Origin: Alphaproteobacteria bacterium | GTDB taxonomy: Bacteria > Pseudomonadota > Alphaproteobacteria > UBA9655 | DNA: 64,000 bases | Reading direction: 5' to 3' | Assembly: GCA_019752515.1 (NCBI GenBank) | Contig: JAIEMB010000011.1 | Span: 1-64,000 of the forward strand | Shown: one piece after another, positions 44,628 to 53,952 of the stretch | How the letters are laid out: the number at the start of each line of letters is the position of its first letter | How positions within the stretch are numbered: position 1 is the stretch's first letter | Program-made: the position numbers and the translations under genes | Notes under the pieces: model-generated | The model's input: the letters and a program-made list of their open reading frames with translations, nothing else | Told to the model about the DNA's origin: nothing | Databases searched by the model: none

Positions 44628-46207
44628 GTGGAAACTGCCCTGAAACTTGTACAAACTCCTAGCCAACCACCTCCTTCCCTTGAAGGCTACCGTGTTCTTG
44701 CACGTAAATATCGTCCGACAAAGTTAAGTCAAATTATAGGTCAAGATTTTCTTGTGGATACTTTGAGACGGGGGATTGAGGGGGGAAGGCTTGGACATGC
44801 TTTCATTTTAACGGGTATTCGGGGGACAGGAAAAACAACGACAGCCCGCATTATTGCTCGCTCTCTCAATTGTGAAAAAGGACCCACACCTGAACCGTGT
44901 GGGACGTGCTCATCCTGCACAGCTATTGGATTAGATCGTTCGATGGATGTCATCGAAATTGACGCTGCGAGTCGAACGAGTGTGGATGACATTCGGGAAA
45001 TCATTGAAGCTTCCCGTTATAAGGCCGTTTCAGCCCACTATAAAATCTATATTATTGATGAGGTTCATATGCTTTCTAAAAGTGCTTTTAATGCGCTTTT
45101 AAAAACATTAGAAGAGCCTCCAGCCCATGTAAAATTTATTTTTGCGACAACAGAAATTCATAAAGTTCCTGCAACAATCTTATCTCGCTGTGTACGATTT
45201 GACCTTAAACGCATTGAAAGTTCCACTTTGACGACCTACTTTAAGACCCTCTGTGATCAAGAAAGTGTCGATAGCGAACCAGAAGCCTTAGCTTTGATTG
45301 CAAAAGCAGCAGAAGGATCAGTAAGAGATGGGCTTTCCCTCCTAGACCAAGCCATGACTTATGGAACATCTCGCATTACTGCTGAGCAGGTAAGACAAAT
45401 GTTGGGATTTTCCGATCAAGGGAGTTTATTAGAGTTATTTCAGATTATAATGGAAGGAAATATTCTCATTGCTTTTGAAAAATTGCGGACTTTTTATAAG
45501 GAAGGAGCAGACCCTCAGCGTATGCTTGAAGATCTCCTTGATTTAGCTCACTGGCTGCAGTGCTTAAAAATAAGCCCCAATCTTGCTCAAGACATCACTT
45601 TACCAACTGAAAAACGTCAGAAAGGTCTTGAGTTGGCAACGTCTCTTTCTATTCCAACCCTTACTAGAGTCTGGCAGATGCTTTTGAAAGGACTTGAAGA
45701 AGTCAGGCGTTCGCCCTCACCTCAAAAAGCTCTGGAAGTGGTTATGATCCGTTTAACGCATATGGCGCCTCTCCCTTCTTTAAATGAGCTTTTAGAAGGG
45801 CTTCCTGAATCTATTCCTGTAAAAAAAAAGTTTTAACTGAGGAAAAACTGTCATTTTCTACTTTTGAGGACTTGGTTGATTGGGTGGGCCATCAGCGAGA
45901 AGGCATTTTACATGCTCATCTTTTATATGGCGCCCACTTGGTCAGCTTTTCTCCCCCGAATTTAACTTTTAGGTTGTCCCAAAAAGTTCCACAGAATCTT
46001 CCTCAGCAACTTCAGTCCCTTTTAAAAAAGAAGACTGGAGAGACGTGGATGATTGCAATTTCCGATGAAATCGGTCACCCTACTCTTAAAGAGAAGGCAG
46101 AATCCCTTCGGGAAGAGCGCAGGAACACAATTTTACAAGCACCGCTTGTAAAAATGATGGTAGAAGCCTTTCCTGGGACAACCCTTGTTCAGATTGAAGA
46201 CGTGTAA
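44628..46207 (+). CDS. dnaX: DNA polymerase III gamma/tau subunit, full length needs -1 shift
   Basis: GTG start at 44628 with AGGA upstream. Frame 0 gives 402 aa ending KKKF at TAA 45834-45836: a complete AAA+ part with P-loop GIRGTGKT (63-70), zinc Cys 82/91/94/97, IIDEVHML, EEPPAHVKFIFATTE and SRCVRFDL. The C-terminal domain lies in the -1 frame to 46207 (LVDWVGHQREGILHAHL, ending VKMMVEAFPGTTLVQIEDV), as in alphaproteobacterial DnaX. The -1 frame is open back to an A9G run at 45821-45830. Slippage there would give ~526 aa (tau-like); without it a gamma-like product. A sequencing error or fixed mutation is the alternative. Confidence 0.88.
45821..45830 (+). other. dnaX slippery site A9G
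   Basis: Frame-0 codons are GTA AAA AAA AAG TTT TAA. The A-AAA-AAG heptamer is the E. coli dnaX slip motif, and the A9 run also allows transcriptional slippage as in Thermus. A frame-0 stop lies one codon after the site. Confidence 0.75.
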
Positions 46208-46222
46208 AGAAAGAGAGAAGCT

Positions 46223-46549
46223 ATGTTTGGTAATATTGGCGACATGATGAAGCAAGCCCAAAAAATGCAAGCTAAGATGGCAGAAGTCCAAGAAAAATTA
46301 ACGACCCTTGAAGTTGAAGGGTCTGCTGGTGGCGGTATTGTAAAAGCGACGGCGGATGGAGAAGGAACAATTAAGGGCATTACAATAGACTCTAGTCTTT
46401 TAGATCCTCAAGAAGTTGAGGTTTTGGAAGATCTTTTGATTGCAGCAATCCATGATGCTCAAATGAAGGCAAAAGAGAAAGCAGCAGAAGAAATGGGTAA
46501 GGTCACGGGAGGTCTTAAGCTCCCTGGGGGCATGAAGCTACCCTTTTAA
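46223..46549 (+). CDS. YbaB/EbfC nucleoid-associated protein
   Basis: 108 aa. MFGNIGDMMKQAQKMQAKMAEVQ and the strand region VEGSAGGGIVKATADGEG match YbaB/EbfC, a dimeric DNA-binding protein. Sits in the conserved dnaX-ybaB-recR order. Confidence 0.93.
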   Translation: MFGNIGDMMKQAQKMQAKMAEVQEKLTTLEVEGSAGGGIVKATADGEGTIKGITIDSSLLDPQEVEVLEDLLIAAIHDAQMKAKEKAAEEMGKVTGGLKLPGGMKLPF

Positions 46550-46550
46550 G

Positions 46551-47147
46551 ATGATCAGTGACGAGTTGAAGACCCTTATTCACCTTCTCTCTAAACTTCC
46601 TGGCCTAGGACCGAGGTCAGGAAAGAGGGTTGCTCTTCATTTGCTGCAGAATCGTACCACCACACTTTCGGCTCTTGCTGAATCCTTACAGATTGTGAAA
46701 GTTAAAGTAAAAGAGTGTACAGTTTGTGGAAATTTAGACTCACAAGACCCGTGCTTTCTCTGTCAAGACCCTCGTCGTGATACCTCGTTTATCTGTGTGG
46801 TAGAAAGCGTGGCTGACTTGTGGGCTCTTGAACGAACAGCTTCATTCAAGGGGCACTACCATGTTTTAGGGGGCGTTCTTTCGGCTCTTGATGGGGTAGG
46901 GCCAGAAGACTTACGACTTACCTCCCTTCTTCATCGCTGCCAGAGGGGGGGAGTTCACGAGATTATTCTTGCCCTTAATGCAACGGTGGAAGGCCAAACA
47001 ACGAGCCATTACATTACGGAACGACTGAGGGAAGTTGGAATTACACATATTTCTAGCTTGGCACGAGGTGTTCCTGTGGGAGGTGAGCTTGATTACCTGG
47101 ATGAAGGGACACTTTCGGCAGCACTTTTATCACGACGTGGCGTATAA
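46551..47147 (+). CDS. recR: Recombination protein RecR
   Basis: 198 aa. N-terminal helix-hairpin-helix LPGLGPRSGKRVALHLL, zinc finger C56-x2-C59...C68-x2-C71, Toprim domain FICVVESVADLWALE and C-terminal RGVPVGGELDYLDEGTL. Works with RecFO to load RecA on gaps. One base after ybaB. Confidence 0.95.
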   Translation: MISDELKTLIHLLSKLPGLGPRSGKRVALHLLQNRTTTLSALAESLQIVKVKVKECTVCGNLDSQDPCFLCQDPRRDTSFICVVESVADLWALERTASFKGHYHVLGGVLSALDGVGPEDLRLTSLLHRCQRGGVHEIILALNATVEGQTTSHYITERLREVGITHISSLARGVPVGGELDYLDEGTLSAALLSRRGV

Positions 47148-47185
47148 GAGGCAATTCATATATCGTGTTGAGTATTAAAGTTATT

Positions 47186-48181
47186 TCAATTAGTAACTTT
47201 ATAACTAATTTTCTTTGTTTTTGAGTCTACAAAACTACACTTTGTTTGTTCATCAATAACATATAAGGGCCTGCCCTTAACTTGCTCAAATATCTTTCCA
47301 ATATAGAGACCAACTATACCGATGCTCGAGACTATAATACCGCTCATTATAAAAATAGCGGTTATAAGGCTTGTCCATCCAGTGGGAGCTCCATGGAAAA
47401 AATAGCTAATAATAAAGAAAATTGCACATCCAAAACCTATAAAAGAGATAAAAAAACCTAACCCTATAATGATATTTAATAAAATTGTTGTTTGGGAGCA
47501 AATTCCTACAAGAGAGAATCTAAGTAAGCTCATAAAACTATAGGAGCTAGAACCACAGTATCTAGGAGCATGCTCATAATCAATGAAGGCGGTTTTAAAT
47601 CCTAGCCAGCGTAAAATGAAAATATACTGCCTATCTCTATCTGAAAATCTTAAAAAGGACTCTATTACTTTTCTTGAAATTATAGAAAACCCACCGATTG
47701 CACTATCAAATGGGGTAACCTGTTCATTTGTTTTATTCATTATCTTAAAGAAAAAGCTTGAGGTCATTCTTCTAAAAAATGAGTGTTTTTTCAATTGTCG
47801 TTTTGCAAAAACAATATCATATCCTTCGCGTGCTTTTTGATAAAGATAAGGAATTTCTTGAGGTGGGTCCTGAAGATCGCAATCCATTACAATAGCATAA
47901 TTTCCTGTACATTCTGCAAGACCTGCGGTAATGGCTGCATGCTGACCAAAATTCCTACTAAATTTTACGCCTTTAATATGGGGATCTTTTTTTGCGAGGT
48001 CACTAATCAGATCCCAAGCATAGTCTTTAGAGCAATCATCTATAAAGAGAATTTCATAGGTTGAAAAAGAGGGCTGGAGTGTTTCTGTTAGCTGACGATG
48101 GAGTTCAGTTAAACAGTCTTTGCACCCATAAACAGGAATAATAATGCTTATTTCGGTCGAGTTTTTTTTTAATATATCCAT
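47186..48181 (-). CDS. Family 2 glycosyltransferase, membrane-anchored (GtrB/ArnC-like)
   Basis: 331 aa. GT-A domain at 1-~225 with IIIPVYGCKDCLTEL, LFIDDCSKD, MDCDLQDPPQEIP and QYIFILRWLGFKT; two C-terminal membrane helices. Polyisoprenyl-phosphate glycosyltransferases of this type make lipid-linked sugars, often with a GtrA flippase, and a GtrA-like gene ends the same cluster (55223). Last gene of the polysaccharide island in transcription order. Confidence 0.87.
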   Translation of the reverse strand: MDILKKNSTEISIIIPVYGCKDCLTELHRQLTETLQPSFSTYEILFIDDCSKDYAWDLISDLAKKDPHIKGVKFSRNFGQHAAITAGLAECTGNYAIVMDCDLQDPPQEIPYLYQKAREGYDIVFAKRQLKKHSFFRRMTSSFFFKIMNKTNEQVTPFDSAIGGFSIISRKVIESFLRFSDRDRQYIFILRWLGFKTAFIDYEHAPRYCGSSSYSFMSLLRFSLVGICSQTTILLNIIIGLGFFISFIGFGCAIFFIISYFFHGAPTGWTSLITAIFIMSGIIVSSIGIVGLYIGKIFEQVKGRPLYVIDEQTKCSFVDSKTKKISYKVTN

Positions 48182-48243
48182 TGTTTTCCAAGCATCTGAA
48201 GCATTGTTCTATTCTTTTTCAACCATCTGTAACATGAGGTTGT

Positions 48244-49161
48244 TCACCATTGTTGATCCTTCCATACCGCAAGACCAAAACCCGTTCTTCCATACTCATT
48301 TCCGTTATACAACATGAATTTGCTCTTCTGATGTTTAAAAACAAAGGGATATTCAATGCTTTCCGAATCCCAGCCAGAATCTGAAACGTTAATGAAAACT
48401 TCCGAGTCTTTTCGAGTCCACTGGATGCCATCTTTTGACTCAGCATAACCAATCCGATATTTGTCGCCTCTATGAGCGTACCACATTTTATAAATATCAT
48501 TTTCCTTGATCACGCAGGGTTTTGCAATTGCATATTCCCCTTTTGAAGAGTCAATAGGTAGAACAATTTCTGTGTGCTTTTTCCAATGGATACCATCATT
48601 AGATTCTGCATATTTTAACGCATGTAAAAAGCTCTCTCGTTCTTCGGGCCGATTCCATTGGAGATGGGTTCCATACCACATTTTCCATTTATCTTCATCT
48701 TTCATAACCCAAGGATAAGAAATTGTATAAGGATCATGGATGTCTCTCCCCATGATCGGTCCTTTTGAGTAACGCTCAAAATTTGAACCTATAGTCTGTG
48801 TGGCAAGGCCAATACTGTTGTTCCAAGGGACGCTTTTGCAGAGATTCCATCCTAAATAATAAAGGTATTTCTTGCCCTGATTGTGAGTAATGCATGCTAA
48901 TGAAACACCATCCGTATCAAAGGTTCCTAATTCACCGGGAGATAAGATCGGTGTGTTGGAAATATTTATAACTTCACTTGGATATTTAATATCAATATCT
49001 ACAAATCCTAAACTTGAAATGTTATTCTTATTGCGAGTACTAAAGTAAATGCGAAAAATATCATTTTCTAAATGCTCAGCAACAGGATTGGCTGCATGAC
49101 TTTGCATCCACTCATAATTATTGTTGGGGCAGAAAACCAAGCCTAATTTATTCCAAGTCAC
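48244..49161 (-). CDS. Five-bladed beta-propeller glycosidase-like protein (GH43/GH130-type)
   Basis: 305 aa, GTG start with GGGA upstream. Repeated blade motifs: YPWVMKDEDKWKMWYGTHLQW, KPCVIKENDIYKMWYAHRGD and YPFVFKHQKSKFMLYNGNEYG, each with W/Y-x-S-x-DGIHW-type strands. No signal peptide. Such proteins are common in surface-glycan clusters; catalysis is not assured. Confidence 0.7.
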   Translation of the reverse strand: MTWNKLGLVFCPNNNYEWMQSHAANPVAEHLENDIFRIYFSTRNKNNISSLGFVDIDIKYPSEVINISNTPILSPGELGTFDTDGVSLACITHNQGKKYLYYLGWNLCKSVPWNNSIGLATQTIGSNFERYSKGPIMGRDIHDPYTISYPWVMKDEDKWKMWYGTHLQWNRPEERESFLHALKYAESNDGIHWKKHTEIVLPIDSSKGEYAIAKPCVIKENDIYKMWYAHRGDKYRIGYAESKDGIQWTRKDSEVFINVSDSGWDSESIEYPFVFKHQKSKFMLYNGNEYGRTGFGLAVWKDQQW

Positions 49162-49174
49162 AGCTTTTTCCCGC

Positions 49175-49837
49175 TTAAATCTTTTTCAATCTTTGACTTG
49201 GCACTTTTGAGACGGGTGTAGGGCTTGCTATATAAACACTATTATCTTCCGTATCACCCATTATTAATGAACTCGCTCCAATAACATTATAGTCTCCTAT
49301 GGATATACCGTTTCGAATGGTTGAATTAACCCCTATAAAGCAGTTTCTCCCGACTTTAACATCACCTGAAATAACAACATGGGATGAAATAAAGCAATTA
49401 TCACCAATTGTTGCATGATGCCCTATATGATTTCCACTCCATAAGGTAACGTTATTACCAATAGTCACAAAAGGTTGAATCGTATTATCCTCAAGGATAA
49501 AACAGTTTTCTTGTCCTTCTAATTTTGGCCAAATGGTTGCTTTTGAACTAATATAATTTACAAGTTTATAACCTTTGGCTTTTGCTTCCATATATTTTTG
49601 TGTTCTAAGCGTGTTAAGCTGGGCATAGCTTAGGGCTATGAATAACCCATATTCATTTGGCGGAAAGTCATCTTGAACTGTTTCAAAAGGCATACAAGGG
49701 AGTCCCAAAAATCGACTTGTTTGTAAATAAGAACTATCAAGAGTAAAGCCCACAACTTCTAAGTCACTGTCATGAGTAAAATAAAAATGTGCGACTTCAG
49801 CAATTTGTCCACTTCCAAATATTATTATTTTTTTCAT
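49175..49837 (-). CDS. PglD/NeuD-like sugar acetyltransferase
   Basis: 220 aa from the ATG at 49837, preceded by AGGAAG. N-terminal Rossmann-like domain (IIIFGSGQIAEVAHFYFTHD) and C-terminal left-handed beta-helix repeats (NNVTLWSGNHIGHHATIGDN, VVISGDVKVGRNCFIGVN). This architecture is that of acetyltransferases acting on nucleotide-linked 4-amino sugars. With the WecE-like gene upstream, N-acetylation of dTDP-Fuc4N is a reasonable inference. Confidence 0.78.
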   Translation of the reverse strand: MKKIIIFGSGQIAEVAHFYFTHDSDLEVVGFTLDSSYLQTSRFLGLPCMPFETVQDDFPPNEYGLFIALSYAQLNTLRTQKYMEAKAKGYKLVNYISSKATIWPKLEGQENCFILEDNTIQPFVTIGNNVTLWSGNHIGHHATIGDNCFISSHVVISGDVKVGRNCFIGVNSTIRNGISIGDYNVIGASSLIMGDTEDNSVYIASPTPVSKVPSQRLKKI

Positions 49838-49862
49838 ATTATTTATCTTCCTATCCTTGTTT

Positions 49863-50483
49863 TTACTTTCTAACGAGCAGTGTAAATTCGTATAATCCAT
49901 AATCATGAAGCAAAGCAACATGTCGTGAAAGATTTTTTTTGCAATAATCAAAATAAAAAGAAGGGTCAGCGTAATAAAGATAGTCTTTCATCAAATGTTT
50001 GTCTGAATAGCTAGTAAGAAAATTACAGGAAAAGCCCTTTTTGCTAAACCTATCCATATTTTCAAGTGTTTCAATAATAAAAGATTCCCAATGTTCAACG
50101 CTATTATCTAATTTCACGTTAAAGAGGCCGCTTGCTACACAATAATCTGTTGGTTCTATGCAAGCGGATCCTACAAGAAACTGACAATTTTCTGCATTGT
50201 TATAGAGGTGCTCAGATTGCTGGATCATTTCTTTCGAAATATCAATACCTGTATAAGAGAAATCAGCATATCCATTGGTTATAAGAAAAGGATACAACTG
50301 CGCATAACCACACCCTAGATCCGTAAGACTGAAAGGTTCCTTTTGAGGAATAATCTTCAATAACTGAGTAAAGCGTAAATTCTGACCTTCTTCTCCATTC
50401 CAGTCTACACCCGCAGGAGTCGGTCCGTGAGCCAAGAGTTTTTCTGTATAATATTCATCAATTTTCTTAAGTATATGATTCAT
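49863..50483 (-). CDS. SAM-dependent methyltransferase
   Basis: 206 aa. Class I motif I LTDLGCGYAQLYPF, followed by YTGIDISKEMIQQSE. Substrate unknown; probably a sugar or lipid intermediate of the island. Confidence 0.75.
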   Translation of the reverse strand: MNHILKKIDEYYTEKLLAHGPTPAGVDWNGEEGQNLRFTQLLKIIPQKEPFSLTDLGCGYAQLYPFLITNGYADFSYTGIDISKEMIQQSEHLYNNAENCQFLVGSACIEPTDYCVASGLFNVKLDNSVEHWESFIIETLENMDRFSKKGFSCNFLTSYSDKHLMKDYLYYADPSFYFDYCKKNLSRHVALLHDYGLYEFTLLVRK

Positions 50484-50498
50484 TTATTATATATCCTT

Positions 50499-51215
50499 TT
50501 ATGAAGTTTTCTCGATTATAAAGCTCTTCATGAAACTTTTTGCATTGTTTCCCTGATTAAAAATAAGATCAAGGATAGAAACACCATGTTCAAAAGGAGG
50601 AAAACTCTGATTATATTCAGGATACCCTGAATAATCCATCCATAGTACCTCTATATTATGATCATTGAAAAGTTTTTCATCTAAATAACATTTTGCTGCT
50701 GGACCTGAAAGATAATGGGTGGCTCCTGCCTTAAGGCATATTCCCAAAAGCTTATCCGATTTTTCACCGGGTGTGTCATATTCATGAGACCAGGAAAGGG
50801 GAGTTGAGATATTTAACATTTTATTGACCATTTCGATAAGTCTTCGATTAAGGGCGCTAAGCTGTTTAATTTCTGACGCTTCTTTTAAAAAAAACGCGTT
50901 AAGTGTATCCAAATGAATTTCAAAGAAAGGAGATTTGCTATAGGCTCTTTTAATGGTCTCCCAATGCTTTTTTGCCCAATAAGGTTCAGTTATTTGGGTT
51001 TCCCAAATCGTTTGATTATACTTACCTTTCGTTTCAACGGGGATCGTAAGCCAGTGCAGCCCCTGCTGTGTTTTTATAAGATTGCGATTTCGCCAATCTC
51101 TTTTTGTATACTGAACGTCATCATATAAGATGAATTCATCCACCTTATTGATAATATCAAAATACCCTTTCCAGGGGATATAATTCGACTGAAGTATGGC
51201 AACGACTTTAGACAT
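50499..51215 (-). CDS. WbqC family protein
   Basis: 238 aa. AILQSNYIPWKGYFDIINKVDEFILYDDVQYTKRDWRNRN and ATHYLSGPAAKCYLDE match WbqC, found in O-antigen clusters that make acylated amino sugars. Activity not firmly known. Overlaps the next upstream gene by 8 bp. Confidence 0.88.
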   Translation of the reverse strand: MSKVVAILQSNYIPWKGYFDIINKVDEFILYDDVQYTKRDWRNRNLIKTQQGLHWLTIPVETKGKYNQTIWETQITEPYWAKKHWETIKRAYSKSPFFEIHLDTLNAFFLKEASEIKQLSALNRRLIEMVNKMLNISTPLSWSHEYDTPGEKSDKLLGICLKAGATHYLSGPAAKCYLDEKLFNDHNIEVLWMDYSGYPEYNQSFPPFEHGVSILDLIFNQGNNAKSFMKSFIIEKTS

Positions 51216-52014
51216 TTTTTTGAGCCACTGCGATTAAAGAGCCACCTATAGGTAGGGAAATACCTGCTTTAATCAGAAATTCATCACACTTCATTCCAAA
51301 TTTCATAATTTGATTTGTTATTTTACTAATCTTGAATTCACTCATTTCAGAAGGCTCAGTGTTATTTAGACGGCTCAACAACATTGCAGGTAAGAGTGTA
51401 AAAACAAAAGAAGTTATTGCCTTAGGGGTAAGCTGACAACTGGTAAGCTTTTGAAGCAATTCCTTTCGAGTATACCGACGTTTATGACAAGCATACTCAT
51501 CATGTTTGCTCCACAACCACATATGTTGAGGGATTGTGGCAATTAAATATCCCCCTGGCTTTAAGTTCTTATAAATACTTTTTAAAGTATCAATATCTTC
51601 TTCAATGTGTTCAATAACATCAAATGCAAAAATTGCATCATATTCATTCTTAAATGGCAAATTACGCGCATCGGATTGAAAAAAATTCAAATGAGGAGAT
51701 CTCGAATGGGCAAATCGTAATCCTTCGAGATAAAGCTCCGTGCCCTCAAGTTCAAAAGTAGGATTCGCATTGGCTATACTTTCAAGAACAAATCCAGTTC
51801 CACAACCTACTTCAAGACATTTTGGAGTGTTTCTATTTCCTAAGTATTTATGAATAAAATGATTAATGATAGTGTTGCGGGATTCGAACCAAAAATGACC
51901 CTTCTCTAATTCATAAATTTCTTTAAAATTCTCCTTAGGAAAATAGGAGGGATCTTGTAGAAAAGAGGGGGCATAACATTTAAAATCTTGGTTGAGCTTA
52001 AGAGCACTTTTCAT
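51208..52014 (-). CDS. Class I SAM-dependent methyltransferase
   Basis: 268 aa. Motif I CLEVGCGTGFVLESI, DAIFAFDVIEHIEEDIDTL and LKPGGYLIATIPQHMWLWS are typical of methyltransferases in glycan clusters. Acceptor unknown. Confidence 0.83.
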   Translation of the reverse strand: MKSALKLNQDFKCYAPSFLQDPSYFPKENFKEIYELEKGHFWFESRNTIINHFIHKYLGNRNTPKCLEVGCGTGFVLESIANANPTFELEGTELYLEGLRFAHSRSPHLNFFQSDARNLPFKNEYDAIFAFDVIEHIEEDIDTLKSIYKNLKPGGYLIATIPQHMWLWSKHDEYACHKRRYTRKELLQKLTSCQLTPKAITSFVFTLLPAMLLSRLNNTEPSEMSEFKISKITNQIMKFGMKCDEFLIKAGISLPIGGSLIAVAQKNV

Positions 52015-52015
52015 G

Positions 52016-52888
52016 TTATTTTCCTAACAAGCTACAAAGATATTTTCCATAAGATGAATTGCCCTGATATTCAATGCTCTTTTTTAAAGCTGCTTCATCA
52101 ATCCATTTTTTATCAAATGCGATTTCTTCCAAACACGCAACTTTGAAGCCCTGACGACGTTCAATAGTTGCAATAAAATTGGAGGCATCTAAAAGGCTAT
52201 CCGGGTTACCTGTATCTAGCCATGCTGATCCACGACCAAAACTATACATCTTTAATTGATCTTGGATATGATACTCACGCATCAGGTCAATAATTTCAAG
52301 TTCTCCTCGAGCAGAAGGCTTGAGATTATTTGAAAACGTAGAAGCTTGCCCATCACAAAAATAAAGCCCTGTAAGAGCTAAGTTAGATTTTGGATGTTGG
52401 GGCTTTTCCTCAATAGATAGAACTTTGCCTTGAGGATCTACTTCAATCACACCGTATTCGCGTGGGTCGCGAACAGCATACGTAAAAACTCCCATCCCCT
52501 TTTGATTTTGAGAAGCATTTGCAAGTAAGGTTTGAAGACCAAAACCAAAAAATATATTATCTCCTAAAATGAGAGCAGAAGGTGACCCCTTTAAAAAGTC
52601 TTGAGCTAGAATAAAAGCTTCAGGAAGTCCACGAGGAGCTTCTTGGATTTTGTATGATAAATTTAATCCAATTTGAGAGCCATTTCCGAGTAACTCTTGG
52701 TATTTTGGAAGATCATGAGGTGTAGAAATAATTAAAATCTCTCGAATATTCGCAAGCATGAGAAGGGAAAGAGGATAATAAATCATTGGCTTATCATAAA
52801 CATGCAAAAGTTGTTTACTAATAACTTTTGTTAGAGGATAAAGACGGGTTCCTTTGCCACCAGCTAAAATTATTCCTTTACGTTCCAT
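52016..52888 (-). CDS. rfbA: Glucose-1-phosphate thymidylyltransferase
   Basis: 290 aa from the ATG at 52888, overlapping the rfbB stop (TAATG); the longer frame lies inside rfbB. LAGGKGTRLYPLT, VISKQLLHVYDKPMIYYPLS, LILGDNIFFG and YGVIEVD are diagnostic. Makes dTDP-glucose. Confidence 0.95.
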   Translation of the reverse strand: MERKGIILAGGKGTRLYPLTKVISKQLLHVYDKPMIYYPLSLLMLANIREILIISTPHDLPKYQELLGNGSQIGLNLSYKIQEAPRGLPEAFILAQDFLKGSPSALILGDNIFFGFGLQTLLANASQNQKGMGVFTYAVRDPREYGVIEVDPQGKVLSIEEKPQHPKSNLALTGLYFCDGQASTFSNNLKPSARGELEIIDLMREYHIQDQLKMYSFGRGSAWLDTGNPDSLLDASNFIATIERRQGFKVACLEEIAFDKKWIDEAALKKSIEYQGNSSYGKYLCSLLGK

Positions 52889-53952
52889 TATTTTCCAAGT
52901 CCTATTCTTTTTGCTTCGTATCCCCGGGTAAGAATTTCTTCCCACCACCATTTGTTTTCAATATACCAACTAATGGTTTTGCGCATTCCCTCTTCAAAAC
53001 GAGTTGTAGGAGACCAATTAAGTTCCTTCTTAATTTTGTCAATATTCAATGCGTATCGAAAATCATGGCCGGGACGATCAGTTACATGGGTAATTAATTG
53101 TTCATAAGACATATTGTTTTTACGAGGTAAAACTTCATCCATCGTATTACAAATTATTTTTACAACCGTCTTATTTGCCATTTCACCATTAAGCCCTGCA
53201 ATGTTGTATGTCTCTCCAAGCTGTCCTAACGTTAAGACTTTTAGAATTGCCTCGACATGATCTTCAACGTAAAGCCAATCCCTAATTTGCAAGCCATTGC
53301 CATAAATGGGCAGTGATTCGTTATTCAAGGCTCTAATAATCATTAATGGGATCAATTTTTCAGGAAATTGGAAAGGTCCATAGTTATTCGTACAATTGGT
53401 AATAAGAATGGGAAATTTATAGGTGTGATAATAAGAGCGAACGATAAGGTCAGCTGCTGCCTTACTTGAAGAATAGGGAGAACTGGGATTATAGGATGCA
53501 TTTTCCCTATAAGGATCTTCTTCACACGTGCCAAAAACCTCATCTGTTGAAATGTGTAAAAAACGAAAACTCTTTTTTTGATCATGTGTTAAAGTGTTAT
53601 AATAACTTCGGCTTTCGTTTAGTATGGTAAAAGCGCCTAAAACATTGCTCTCTATAAATTGAGCTGGGGAATCAATTGAACGATCAACATGTGTTTCTGC
53701 TGCAAAATTGACAACAAAATCAGGTTTAAATTTAGGAAGCAAAGATCTAACCAAATCATGATTTTGAATATATCCGTGCTCAAAATGATAATTGGTATTT
53801 CCCTCAATATCCTTGAGGGTGCTCGGTGAAGCTGCATAAGTGAGTGCATCTAAATTGAGCACTTGATACCCCTGTGATAAACAAAGGCGAACAAAATGAG
53901 AACCTATAAACCCACAGCCACCTGTCATAAAAATTCTTTTTGGATAAGTCAT
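52888..53952 (-). CDS. rfbB: dTDP-glucose 4,6-dehydratase
   Basis: 354 aa. NAD-binding GGCGFIGSHFV, NFAAETHVDRSID, HISTDEVFG, YSSSKAAADL with the catalytic Tyr/Lys, and NNYGPFQFPEKLIPL. Converts dTDP-glucose to dTDP-4-keto-6-deoxyglucose. No rfbC or rfbD follows, so rhamnose is not the evident product here. Confidence 0.95.
   Translation of the reverse strand: MTYPKRIFMTGGCGFIGSHFVRLCLSQGYQVLNLDALTYAASPSTLKDIEGNTNYHFEHGYIQNHDLVRSLLPKFKPDFVVNFAAETHVDRSIDSPAQFIESNVLGAFTILNESRSYYNTLTHDQKKSFRFLHISTDEVFGTCEEDPYRENASYNPSSPYSSSKAAADLIVRSYYHTYKFPILITNCTNNYGPFQFPEKLIPLMIIRALNNESLPIYGNGLQIRDWLYVEDHVEAILKVLTLGQLGETYNIAGLNGEMANKTVVKIICNTMDEVLPRKNNMSYEQLITHVTDRPGHDFRYALNIDKIKKELNWSPTTRFEEGMRKTISWYIENKWWWEEILTRGYEAKRIGLGK

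Noticed and set aside
45872-46207. Independent 111-aa gene after dnaX
   Set aside because: It has no start signal of its own, and its sequence is the conserved DnaX C-terminal domain in the -1 frame.
47177-47200. Terminator AAAGTTA...TAACTTT between recR and the GT2 gene
   Set aside because: The stem is AT-only with a 10-nt loop and no T-tract, too weak to list.
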